In this document: positions 1-8,386 of the stretch, piece by piece | Numbering within the stretch: position 1 is the first letter of the stretch | Layout: every line of letters starts with the position of its first letter | From: Teratosphaeria epicoccoides | Lineage: Eukaryota > Ascomycota > Dothideomycetes > Mycosphaerellales > Teratosphaeriaceae | DNA length: 13,933 bases | Assembly: GCA_021401465.1 (NCBI GenBank) | Contig: JADDMT010000305.1 | Span: forward strand, 1-13,933 | Direction: 5' to 3' | Made by a program: the position numbers and the translations under genes | The notes under the pieces: model-generated | What the model saw: only the letters and a program-made list of their open reading frames with translations | Database searches by the model: none | What the model was told of the DNA's origin: nothing

Positions 1-2
1 CG

Positions 3-443
3 AAGAATCTCAAGCTGAAACTTCCGAGCAAGAAGATGACGCCAAGGTTCGTCGGACCCTTCTAGATACGCGACGCGATAGGCTCGCAGGCGTACCGGCT
101 ATCGTTGCCATCGTCGTATCGTGTGCACGACGTCTTCTACGTATCTCTACTCGAACCATGGGTACAGCGCGAGGGCGAAAAGCCCGCGGACCCGATGCTA
201 GTAGCAGAAGAGAACGAAGAGTAGGAAGTCGAGGGTATTAAGGACAGTATGCGGCGCAAGGGCGCAACGCACTATCTAGTAAAGTAGAAAGGATACCTAC
301 CTAAGTACACACAATGGGTTCCGGCCGAAGACTACAAGAACGCTCTAGAAGCTATTCGTGAATTCGAAGAGCGGAGGAAGCGTGAGCAGGGCTTAAGAAG
401 GTCGATTCGTGGGAAGATGAGGGTTCTGGAGCAGAATTCTTGA
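3..443 (+). pseudogene. Ty3/Gypsy pol 3' end: integrase C-terminus plus chromodomain (element 0)
   Basis: This is the C-terminal end of a Gypsy polyprotein; its start lies outside the window. The frame from base 3 reads the integrase C-terminal block RFVGPF, then YRLSLPSSYRVHDVFYVSLL and EPW, which is the usual Gypsy sequence before the tail. A chromodomain follows at about 210-350: EVEGIKDS, then YLVK(stop)KGY, then WVPAEDYKNA. Chromodomains at this position direct integration toward modified histones in chromoviruses. Three in-frame TAG codons sit where the family has Gln (after GPF) and Trp (before EVEGI and before KGY). This fits C-to-T change at CpA on either strand. Two other TGG codons survive (EPW, QWVPAE). 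A basic tail ends at TGA 441-443. The antisense gene at 584-2080 converges on it 140 bp downstream. The family call is firm; the exact lineage is not known. Confidence 0.9.
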
Positions 444-583
444 CATGTGTATGTAGCGCATGACGCGCGAAGCGACAACGAGAAGCAAACGCCCTACTCA
501 TACATTATTGATGCCTAAAGGCACACCCAGAATAAACCCAAGAAGAACAAGAGACATGCTTGGATTAGCTTCGTAGCTAATGC

Positions 584-2080
584 TTAGCGACTACTAGTCG
601 GGGGCTTCCTGACTGAACCCGAAGCAGGAGAGTCTTTCTTGTTGCGGTCCGCTAGGGACTGCCTACCTGCACGGGGTCTACCAAACACCCCGAAGCGACT
701 ATGAGTAACGGGGGTAGCAACGCCACGAAGAGAGGCCGGCATCTTCTTCTTTAGTAGGTTGCGAGAGAGCTCGTCTTCGGAGCCTATAGTAGCCAGAGAA
801 CTAGCGACACCCTTACCGCGCCTAGTCGCGACGACTACCTCATCCTTAGCATCAGAAGGCGAAGAGACTCGAGCGCGCTTGCGGCTGTCGCGCTCGGCCC
901 TCGAGATCATCTTGCGCTTCTTGACACGAGTGTCGACCACATCATCGGACTCGGTGTCTCCCTTAGGCGTAACTAGTGCGGTGACACTACGGCGCGAAGG
1001 GATCACGTCAGGACCGAAGGTATCCTGAACGTCGTCATCCTCCTCATCCTCAAAGATCTGGCCTAGAGGCTTGTGCCTTAGCGTCTTGACGGACGTAGTG
1101 CGGGTCGCAAGCGGGGAAGGCTCGGCTTCCTCGTCGCTGACCTCAATTTCGGCCCTGGCCCTCTTCTTCTTCTTGGACAGTAGCGTCGAGGCGGCGTAGG
1201 CGGCGGCGCTACAATGTGTTAGCTATACGCACGCGACAGGATTCGAGTAAGTAACTTACGGCTTGGTCCTCAGGACCGGCTTAGAGGCAGGCTGCCTCTC
1301 GGTACGGCGCTAGGGCGTAGCCTTAGCGGCGGGAGCGGTGAATTGCTTGATGACCTTCTTGCGGATTATCCGCGTCTTAAAGTCATCGTCAATAGAGGCA
1401 AGGGCCCCGAGTTGCTGACGCTAGCGGCTAGTCGGATATTTCTCGACGCTAACGTTAGCCTAGCGGAGAAAGTTAGCATTCATACTTGGAGGGCACCCAT
1501 ACTATATGCGTACTATGGCGAAGGTCTTGACCCTAATGGTTAGCACCTTCAAGATCTTCTGGACTAAGTCTGCGATTAGACCTAGACAAACGTTTTCGCC
1601 TGTTAGCAGAGAGTCGAAGCGAACGCCGCTATAAGAACGGTTAGCAGTCGCGGTGAAGCACGAGAGGGCGCCAAGCAGGTAGGCGAGTGCCTCGCGGTAC
1701 TTGGCCTGTAGCCTGTTCATAGTCGGAGTGCCTTTAGCAATCCCCTTGTCGCGCGTACTCTAGAAGTCATCGATGTTACGGCAGAGCTGGTTGTACTCGC
1801 CGTACACCTCTTTAGGGAGGTCTTGGCATTTTTGATGCTTGCCATTGCAGTTAACACAATTGCGGTAGACACCGCTCTCATCAAACCTGCTGACGCAGAT
1901 CTCGGCTACGCTTCGGTTAGTACAAGTCACGCATACCTCGCGGGTAGGGGACGCCTTACTAACACGCGGAGGAGAGATGTGTGCAGCTTGGCTACTAAGG
2001 TTGTCGAGGCATTGTCGACACGAGCGACGATCGCGGGCAGAGCGAGTAGCGTCGAACTTAGTCTGCAGCACATGAGCCAT
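584..2080 (-). pseudogene. Antisense Cys-rich basic protein gene downstream of Gypsy pol, one intron, five TAG codons
   Basis: A single minus-strand frame runs from ATG at 2080 (context CTACAATGG) to TAG at 584. It gives about 481 codons once the 51-nt intron 1259-1209 is removed. Three open stretches (2080-1763, 1720-1505, 1006-584) share this frame. They are separated only by TAG codons at 1762, 1504, 1462, 1423 and 1312. The N-terminus has paired Cys motifs: C21-x2-C24, C50-x2-C53-x8-C62 and C75-x2-C78-x6-C85 (with H82), which look metal-binding. The middle is helical. The C-terminal half is low-complexity and charged, with a KKKKRAR-type nuclear signal and an acidic EDEEDDD run. No Trp codon remains. 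It converges on the Gypsy pol at 3-443 and is probably carried by that element, by analogy with element 3. I do not recognise a named family. A nuclear or nucleic-acid-binding role is inference. Confidence 0.75.
1209..1259 (-). other. Spliceosomal intron in the antisense gene (51 nt)
   Basis: On the minus strand the interval starts GTAAGT, has a branch-point-like GCTAAC near its end and finishes TAG, a typical short ascomycete intron. It is phase 2 and 51 nt long, so removal keeps the frame and joins ...RTKP to AAAYAAS. If it is retained, a TAA appears at once. The intron reads correctly only on the minus strand, which supports transcription antisense to the neighbouring pol. Confidence 0.8.
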
Positions 2081-2878
2081 TGTAGCTAAGACGGGTTAAT
2101 TGATCTTGATTGATTGATTGAAGAAGAAGGAGCTCCGGTACAGACCCGTAGACACGGCGAGGCGCAAGCTAAGCGAAGTAGGAGCAGAGGTCGATGTTAG
2201 TGTCTTAGAACAGGAAAGTTTAGGAAGCGACGAGGTTTTTATACCCTCTAACAGCCCCCTTGTTGCCTACCGCAACCGTTGAGCTAGTGACTCGAACCAC
2301 ATGCGCAGAGCACCTGCCTCTAGTTGACTTATAAGGGGACCGAATAATGCAATAACGGATAACGCGGCTGTCACGCATGTACGCCGACCGCACTCGTGCT
2401 AGCCTACTAGCATGGAAATGTGACGAGGCCCGCGCTAGGAGCGCGCTCCTGCCGTTTTAAGCGGCGCGCGTAGAGCGTCCGCGCACTTTCCTACTACCCC
2501 GAGGTTCTGCGACACGTTCTTTACGGTCACGACTAAACAGGGACGGCCAAGCTACTTGGCGAGGCCGGCGCGCATGCTCGCCCTATAATTTCAAGGATTG
2601 ACCGAAGTACGTACTCGTGGTTTCCTGATATCTCGATCCGCATGTAAAGCGAAGGTGTTACGAAGCCGCCTAACATGTAACGGATTAAAACCCGCCCGAG
2701 TTAGCAGCCTCCGCCCTGTACTCGCTGCGAAGGTGTTAAGGTGTACGCATGACACATGTTGCGCAGGCTATCTACCTATTCACCCTTGCGCGATGTGAGT
2801 GTGCCACATCCCGTACCCTATATGTTCCGCGTGCGTCACTTAGTAAGGCTAGGGACATCCTCATAGGAGGAGGGGTAG
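2081..2878. other. Non-coding stretch upstream of the antisense gene
   Basis: I see no gene here. The first 170 bp are the leader and TATA region of the minus-strand gene. The rest is GC-rich and little mutated, with a perfect 14-bp palindrome AGGAGCGCGCTCCT at 2437-2450 and a 12-bp direct repeat GCGAAGGTGTTA at about 2649 and 2728. A purine run AGGAGGAGGGG at 2865-2875 could be the polypurine tract of element 0. Short ORFs here look random. Confidence 0.5.
2236..2243 (-). promoter_or_regulatory. TATA box of the antisense gene
   Basis: The minus strand reads TATAAAAA (in GGGTATAAAAACC) about 155 nt upstream of the ATG at 2080. The 5' leader in between is pyrimidine-rich and carries three to four copies of TCAA, ending at the start context CTACAATGG. 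This fits a polymerase II promoter separate from the LTR. Confidence 0.5.
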
Positions 2879-3216
2879 TGATACAGTTGATACTAGGGGA
2901 CCATTTGAACCGCATGGGTTCTAATGGCCGCCCTTAGCATGTAGTGACCCTGCTACATATGGCAAGGGGGTCCTTCGTACATACGTTGGCTCGTATGTCG
3001 TCCGAGTAGGATCAGTTGTCGACGTAGGACGCCCCCACGTCGCTGACCCTACGGTACCCCTACGGGGTTAGGCTCGGACATGCTTTCCCTAATTGAGGAG
3101 CGTCGGGGGTTATAAGCACCCTTAGCGCCACCTCTGCGATAAGCAGAAAGCAGCGCTGTCTTGTACCTACTAAAAGGTCGGATTACTCTGTCACACTACG
3201 AGATATTTTCATATCA
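2879..3216 (+). repeat. Candidate 3' LTR of element 0
   Basis: It begins TGATAC three bases after a purine-rich run (AGGAGGAGGGG), as in the shared polypurine-tract layout of elements 2 and 3 (purines, TAG, TG). It can be read to end TATCA at 3216, giving short inverted ends TGATA/TATCA. Inside are TATAAG at 3111-3116 and small hairpins (ACATACG/CGTATGT at 2979-2998). No second copy lies in the window, so the boundaries are a guess. Confidence 0.3.
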
Positions 3217-3236
3217 TATAGCACATATATCTATAT

Positions 3237-3600
3237 CATTTTTAAACTACGCCTATACTTTAGCACTTTAACCCTGCTACGAAGATTCGAATAGAGACCG
3301 ATACTTCAAAATTCGTAATAGCCGCAATTATATCGCAGCTCTAGTCGCACGAAGGTAGTACGCGATAGTACCTAATTGCCTTCTAGTCGCGGAAGATGCA
3401 AGGCGCTAAGCTTAACTACGAAACTTACGACTAAGAGCTTTTAGCTATTATTAACGGCTTTAAGGAGTACTGACACTACCTCGAAGGCGCAGCGTACCCT
3501 ATTAAGGTGCTTACTAACTATAACAACCTTCGCGGCTTCATAGGCGTGAAGCAGCTAAGTAGTTAGCAAGCAAGATAGGCGACTTTCCTTGCTAGCTTTG
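3237..3600 (+). pseudogene. Gypsy RNase H domain fragment
   Basis: One frame reads PIL(stop)HFNPATKIRIETDTSKF, followed by the conserved block SRKMQGAKLNYETYD, ELLAII, HYLEGAAYPIKVLTNYNN, LRGFIGVKQL and ARWATFLASF. This is the RNase H domain that follows reverse transcriptase in Ty3/Gypsy pol. The DTS at about 3300 corresponds to the first catalytic Asp region (DAS in the family). Several TAG and TGA codons interrupt it at expected Trp or Gln sites. The fragment stops exactly where the LTR of element 1 begins, so element 1 probably inserted into it. The 3' remainder (tether, integrase) is not found after 6427. No reverse transcriptase is seen upstream; the sequence at 3180-3237 is AT-rich and unassigned. 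Confidence 0.85.
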
Positions 3601-4084
3601 TGTCATGAGTGTTAGGAGTGCTATAAGTTACGAGCACTATAGCCTAAGTCATAGCTGTCATGAGTGCTATAAGTTACAGTGTTGTAAGTCATAGTACTAT
3701 AAGTCATAACGCAGGCATAGAAGAGAGGGTCTATCATGTAAGAACAGACACCTAGATCTATAGTGTTAGTCTACAGATCTATAGGCCTACATAGGAGAAG
3801 GGATCTGTCATGTGAGAATAGACCCTAGGATCTATAGGGTTAGTCTATAGATCTACAGACATAGGTCTAACAGGTCTGTTAACAGATCTAACAGAGCTGC
3901 CCTGTCTCTCTAGTATATAGGGATAGCTTAAGGACAGGCAGTTAGGAGCTTCGTGCTTAATTCAATCTTCTCCTCTAGGGGGGATAGTTAGTTACAAGGT
4001 TAATTGCCTTTGTCGATATTCTTTACTACTCTGCGAGTCTAACACCTAATCCCCTTCCTGCTATTAGCACCTACCCTTCTAACA
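3601..4084 (+). repeat. 5' LTR of element 1
   Basis: It starts TGTCATGAGTG and ends ...CCCTTCTAACA, equivalent to the reverse complement of the LTRs at 7699-8134, 10334-10769 and 11995-12464. At 484 bp it is longer than the 436-bp copies, mainly through extra short repeats of a TAAGTCATAG/AGTGCTATAAG type in the first 120 bp. The downstream CTTTGAGCATTACTCC matches the sequence just inside the 5' LTR of element 2, which fixes the 3' boundary. Confidence 0.85.
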
Positions 4085-4266
4085 CTTTGAGCATTACTCC
4101 TAAGGAAGTATTAGGGGACTCGTTAAGCGCTTGACATACGCCTATGTCAAGTAGTTCCTTAGCTATTAGCTCGACCTCTAGCGACAATAGTTAACCGACA
4201 CTACGAGAACAAGTTGCTACTATACCTTAAATTACTTAGTAGCTTGAATCCATTTACCTTAGCGAG

Positions 4267-6045
4267 ATGGCTCTAGCATCTGTCGCAGGTTTAACTACTA
4301 GGAACAGACACGGTAACAACAGCTTTAAGATAGGAAGCCCTATAGAGTTTACTAGACAACGATCTTAAGTCAAGATGTTTATCCTATAATGCTAGTTAGC
4401 ATTTAACGTAGATATAGAACAGTTTACGACACATTATAAGCGAATGATATACATCGTCTCTTACCTAAAAGGACCGGCGTTCGAGTTCATCTAGCCTCAT
4501 CTAACAGATTATCTAGATCACGTCAGTAGCGTCGAAGCTAGGAAGATAATAACTCGGGAGATTCTTAACTTAGACAAGTCCTTGTTTAAGGCGTTACGCG
4601 AAGCCTTTAGGCTTAGCAACGAACAACAGGAGGCCGAGAGAGCTCTCCTAGGAATCTAGCAGAAGGGTTCTGCTATTAAATACTATGCGGACTTTTAGAC
4701 CCTCTCTGCTCAAGTCGACTAGAATGATAATGCTTTAGCCGCTTAGTTCTATTAGGGACTAAAGGAGACAGTTAAAGACGAAATTGCCCGAGGAGATCGG
4801 CTAACGACATTCAAGGAAATGAGCAATCTCGCGATTAGAATCGATAATCGCATCTAGGAACAACAGCAGGAACGACAGCAGGAACGACAACATAGAAATC
4901 GCAGGCTAGCGTAGGCTAACTATAAGGTCTAACGATTAGCACCGAAATGGCGAAGCGATTACTACGGTCTCTAACTAATAGAGTTAGATGCGACTAAGGG
5001 ACGCCTAAAGAGCGGACCCTAAGGAAAGCCATGGAAGGGCTCTCCTACCTAGAATAGTCTGAAGAAGCCATTTGAAAAGAGTAACCTCGAGTGCTATAAA
5101 TGTAGAAAGAAAGGACACTTTGCCTGTAAGTGTTTCGCTAAGAAATAGCGACAGGACCTACAACAGACAGAACAGGCTCGCGCGACAACATTAGCACCTA
5201 AGCAAAAGGCTGCTACTACTCGAGAACCGGACTATGCCTTACTTACTTAGACTATGTGCTATGACAACAATTGTCGGATTCACATGAGTAATAAAGATAG
5301 TTCCGGATAGTACCCTAGCCGTAACAAGGCGTAGTCGATCTACGCGCTAAGGGGTATACCTTCTAGTGTAATAGTCCTAAGGCAATAGGAGCTAGAAGAA
5401 GAAGAAGGTTCAGACGACAACTACGAGCTTGTCGAAGCCGTCATTCCTGATTCTAAGGAAGACGAAAGCATAGAGAGATAGGCCATGCCGCCGCATGACA
5501 TTAGACTCGATATTATCCGAATCATACAGAACTAGTAGGCTTAGGCTTGCCTATGGATTAATGGAGTATAACATGTCAACTAGCTTAAGTATAACGAACT
5601 AGCCGACCGCATGCGACGACACCTAAGGAGATTACTAGTAGTAGCTTATCCTTACTTGCATTAGAAGATTGTCTAAGAAATTGTACTGTTCGGGGTAGAG
5701 TTTACGCCCTAAGGAGGCTACCTTACCTACAAAGGTATCTAGGTTCTACAAGCGCTACGACTCTAGGTTAGCTACTTAAAGATAGAGTACGCAAGAAACG
5801 CGTAGGAACAACAAGGCTAAGAGCGAGTACGACCTCTTAGGCTAGTTAGCAGTAATGCTCGAAGAAGAATAAGCCGAGACCGCATGATCCCCGAACTAGT
5901 CCGTGACGACAGTTATTCGGGAAACGACGAGGTCCGCTAGAATTAGACCTACAGACAGACTAGACAGGGCTACAACGATGTGCCGCAGTTAGCGCCAGAT
6001 ACGCGGACAACCTCAGAGTATAGGTGCACATTAACAAGACGCTAG
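4267..6045 (+). pseudogene. gag of element 1 (capsid region plus CCHC zinc knuckle)
   Basis: It would encode the structural Gag polyprotein that packages element RNA into virus-like particles. ATG 4267 (GAGATGGCT, 182 nt after the LTR) is chosen because element 2 has the same start in the same place. The frame then holds a retrotransposon-Gag capsid-like helical region: YLKGPAFEFI; SLFKALREAFRL; then KYYADF, GLKETVKDEI and LAIRIDNRI. A Gln/Arg-rich linker follows. The zinc knuckle at residues 276-289 (5092-5133) is CYKCRKKGHFACKC, a complete Cx2Cx4Hx4C. An acidic stretch and a long, poorly conserved tail follow to TAG 6043. Many in-frame TAG and some TAA codons make it non-functional. Pol continues in the -1 frame from about 6003. 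Confidence 0.85.
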
Positions 6046-6427
6046 CCTAGGCCTTAATAGATTCAGGATACACTAGAATCTTCATGACGCCTAAGTTTGC
6101 CAGGATAGCTAGGATAAGGCTACAGGCAAAGACGAATGCTTTCTTACTACAAGTAATCGATAGAAAGCTAGTTACATACAACTAAGGAATAGTTGACGAG
6201 GAGACTAAGATGATGCCTCTACGGATAGGACGATGATCTAGTTCGACATCACAGAGTCGCCTGGCTCGGATGTAGTGCTAGGGTTGCTATAGCTAAGAAA
6301 CGCTAACCCCTACCTCAACTAGAAGAACGAGAGGATCTAGTTCCCGGAACTCTCAAGATCGATACCTCTACCTATAGTGCATGACGTACTAGGCAAGATT
6401 GAAATATGTGCTATGAGGCTGTCGTAA
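6003..6427 (+). pseudogene. Retroviral-type aspartic protease, start of pol (element 1)
   Basis: The frame -1 to gag reads VHINKTLA(stop)ALIDSGYTRIF, with the catalytic DSG at 6060-6068 (family pattern ALIDSGATxNF). After a frameshift near 6225-6235 the reading continues FDITESPGSDVVLGLL, then LRNANPYLN(stop)KNERI, the usual Gypsy block after the flap (LGxPWLxxxNPxIDW). TAG replaces Trp and Gln. The sequence ends at TAA 6425-6427, roughly where the linker to reverse transcriptase should begin. The protein would cleave Gag-Pol. It is a broken remnant, and element 2 lacks everything beyond VHIDETLA. Confidence 0.8.
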
Positions 6428-7092
6428 CTACTGTCTAGATTAGTTAGCTACTACGTGCCGCTATGTGCTACATGTAGGTAGTTATACGCTCTTAACAAAG
6501 AAGTAGCAACTATGGCGACATCTATCCCATGTAGCTATATCTGCTAAGTGCACATAGCGCTGTCAAGCTAGCGTTAGTATGACTATGTTATAGTTACTAC
6601 TATTCCTAATACCCCTGTATAGTAGTAGATAAGGTTAGTAGGTCGTAACTACGAGGATCATTTTTTACTGCCTTTTAAGGCAGAATCGCCTGATATCGTG
6701 CCTTCTTCATTTAGTTATGTGCCTAGGCAGCAGTATGTAATATTTAACCGAATCTTTGACAGCGTCGCGTGCCTTCTGTTTCTGGCCATTTTTCAGGTAG
6801 CAGCGTCATGTGCCTTCCATTTCTGGTCATTTCTGAGGCAGAAGCTAATAATGTGATGATATAACGTGTGCGGTTAGCGACTATGTAGAGCACATAACCT
6901 ACAGCTGCTAAAATACAAAAGAAGCTTAGTAGTTCGAATTTCTTTCTTTTAAACAACTACCTTATCTAGTACTCGGCTTCTTCTTCGGCATCTATATAGA
7001 TACTAGCATACTAACAACACTACGGCATGTAAGCATTATATGCTTGTATGACGAGACTATGTACTAACGCGCTAGTAGATTCTAAACCTACT
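6428..7092. other. Non-coding stretch upstream of the methyltransferase
   Basis: No gene is supported. It contains a palindrome CTGCCTTTTAAGGCAG at 6668-6683, a 41-bp tandem repeat at 6760-6841, and a TATATAG at 6993-6999 about 95 bp before the ATG at 7093 that could be a TATA box. The first 200 bp abut the truncated end of element 1 and could be either host or degraded element sequence. Confidence 0.4.
6760..6841. repeat. 41-bp direct tandem repeat, two copies
   Basis: The units 6760-6800 and 6801-6841 both start CAGCGTC and contain GTGCCTTC and TTTCTGG. They match at 33 of 41 positions, and seven of the eight differences are transitions. A weaker third relative (CGTGCCTTC ... AGGCAG) lies just upstream at about 6698-6731. 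Confidence 0.6.
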
Positions 7093-7698
7093 ATGTCGAC
7101 TAATCCGACCCTAGACCTAGAGCTAGCAATCAGTGTAGGTTCTAAGCACGCCGAGTTCGCGGCTAACTACGTCCGCAATACTGTCTAGGCATTAGAAGCT
7201 GCCGTCGCGCTACAGAAGGCATATCCGGACTTTAATGCCTACGAGGATCTCGTTAACCACGCCCCTTAGGAGCTAGGGACAAGGTACTTGACGTCGCATG
7301 CGGCGGTAGCCTAATTAGCCTCCTAGCAAGTGCAAAGCTAGCTGCGCTAGATGGTGTATACTTCCTAGACTTCTATGCTAAAATGCTAGATAAGAGCTAG
7401 GAGTATGTGTTGTAGCTAGGCCTTAGAGGCAATACTGTTACTAACTAATCTCTAGTACCATGTAGGACTACTAGGGAAGCGTGGACTCGTAGCGCTTCAT
7501 CTAGGCGAGGCTCGGTCGCACCACAACAGCCCGCATCAAGCAGGCTGCTAGATGCCCTAACAGCTTTTAGATAGTATTTACAAAGGGCGTGCTAGAGATG
7601 TTCGAGCTACAGGTCTATTTAGGGCTAATCCGCTAGCTGCGCGAGCTAGTTAGTAACAACGGCTAGCTAATCTTGGATTAGAAGGAGCCTGCTCCTAG
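7093..7698 (+). pseudogene. SAM-dependent class I methyltransferase, 5' part, interrupted by element 2
   Basis: The likely start is ATG 7093 (CTACTATGTCG). Frame 1 reads a helical N-terminus (LDLELAISVGSKHAEFAANY, then ALEAAVALQKAYPDF and NAYEDLVNHAP). A one-base loss near 7279 moves reading to VLDVACGGSLISLLASAK at 7284-7340. This is motif I of Rossmann-fold methyltransferases (LDVACGTG), which binds S-adenosylmethionine. AKMLDKS, the post-motif helix, follows. A second frame change comes before IVFTKGVLEMF and LRELVSNNGQLILD, the motif around strand 5 (usually L.PGG.L.L). TAG codons occupy probable Trp or Gln sites. At 7698 the frame runs into the target-site duplication and LTR of element 2 and resumes at 10775. 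The substrate is unknown. Confidence 0.75.
7694..7698. repeat. Target-site duplication of element 2, left copy (CCTAG)
   Basis: CCTAG directly precedes the LTR at 7699 and recurs directly after the other LTR at 10770-10774. Five-base duplications are usual for Ty3/Gypsy integrase. Confidence 0.85.
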
Positions 7699-8134
7699 TG
7701 TCATAAGGGTAGGTACCGATAGCAGGAAGGTGACTAGGTGTTAGACTCGCAGAGCTGTGAAGAATATCGACAATGGCAGTTAACCTTGTAACTAACTATC
7801 CCCTAAGGAAAGGGAATTAAATTAAGCACGAAGCTCCTAACTGCCTGTCCTAAAGCTATCCCTATATACTAGAGAGACAGAGCAGCTCTGTTAGATCTGT
7901 CGACAGACCCGACAGATCCGTGTCTATAGATCTATAGACTAACCCTATAGATCTAAGGGTCTGTCATCCTATGACAGATCCCTTCTCCCCTGTAGGCCTG
8001 TAGATCTGTAGACTAACCCTATAGATCCGGGGATCTGTCCTCACATGACAGATCCTTTCTCCTATGACTATGCCTATAACTTATAGCACTTAGGACCCTC
8101 ATGATCCTAAAACCTACTCCTGACACTTATGACA
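7699..8134 (-). repeat. 3' LTR of element 2
   Basis: 436 bp, TGTCAT...ATGACA. It holds a 74-bp tandem duplication (units starting 7927 and 8001), each unit able to form short hairpins. Compared with the 5' LTR it keeps several C/G bases that are T/A there, for example CGCAGAG against CGTAGAG and GGCAGTT against AGTAGTT. Confidence 0.9.
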
Positions 8135-8147
8135 CTATCCCCCTCTT
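8135..8147 (-). promoter_or_regulatory. Polypurine tract of element 2
   Basis: On the sense (minus) strand AAGAGGGGGATAG ends directly at the TGTCAT of the 3' LTR. This is the expected plus-strand DNA primer site, and it is identical in element 3. Confidence 0.75.
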
Positions 8148-8214
8148 AGCCTAGCTCGTCCCTAAGCTACCTTATTAGTGCGGGGTTTCTCTTGTCATTT
8201 CCTTTTATACCGTG

Positions 8215-8384
8215 ATGTCTTCTCTTTCTACATTACTACCTTGTGTCATCCTAGACACTAATGCCCCTTTAACGCAGAAACGTAAACGCCGCGCGAATCG
8301 AATCCATCGTTAGGGCCAGGACAGCATGAAGTCCTATACTTAGTGTCAAGAGTTAAAGCTCGTTTGTCAGGTGCACATTTCCTT
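8215..8384 (+). pseudogene. Truncated antisense gene in element 2 (5' part only)
   Basis: Start ATG 8215 and the following 57 codons correspond to the antisense gene of element 3 at 12545. They include the basic block QKRKRRANR and the first part of the Cys cluster (CQELKLVC). The first cluster Cys is Tyr here (TAT against TGT). TAG codons at 33 and 43 are shared with element 3. The reading is cut at about 8384, where the internal deletion joins gag-pol sequence in reverse. It keeps the short region between polypurine tract and ATG. Confidence 0.65.
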
Positions 8385-8386
8385 TA

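Larger units (their letters stand above)
3601..6427 (+). mobile_element. Element 1: 3'-truncated Gypsy retrotransposon (5' LTR, gag, protease)
   Basis: Sense strand is plus. The 5' LTR (3601-4084) is followed by a 182-nt leader, gag and an aspartic protease; recognisable sequence ends at 6427, before reverse transcriptase. No 3' LTR in this orientation follows. From 3601 to about 6046 it is the inverted counterpart of element 2 (10769-8386), with the same leader, gag and gag-pol junction. RIP-like stops occur throughout, and a frameshift lies in the protease near 6225-6235. It inserted beside the RNase H fragment ending at 3600. Confidence 0.85.

Noticed and set aside
759..2089. Plus-strand open frames at 759-1028, 1343-1543 and 1823-2089
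   Set aside because: They lie opposite the minus-strand Cys-rich gene, whose frame, intron, start context and coherent protein are far better supported.
2598..2937. Two overlapping short plus-strand ORFs
   Set aside because: No recognisable motif, no start or promoter signal, and they overlap each other in different frames; consistent with chance.
6744..6956. Minus-strand 70-codon ORF with a hydrophobic segment
   Set aside because: Its second half is just the 41-bp tandem repeat read in reverse, and the hydrophobic part comes from AT-rich DNA; no homologue or context supports it.
7927..8074. CRISPR-like array or telomeric repeat
   Set aside because: Only two units of 74 bp, without spacers, and the CTAACCC string occurs once per unit in a hairpin loop within a defined LTR.
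3601..8134. LTRs at 3601-4084 and 7699-8134 as the two ends of one element
   Set aside because: They are in opposite orientation; the latter pairs with 10334-10769 by length, sequence and CCTAG duplication.
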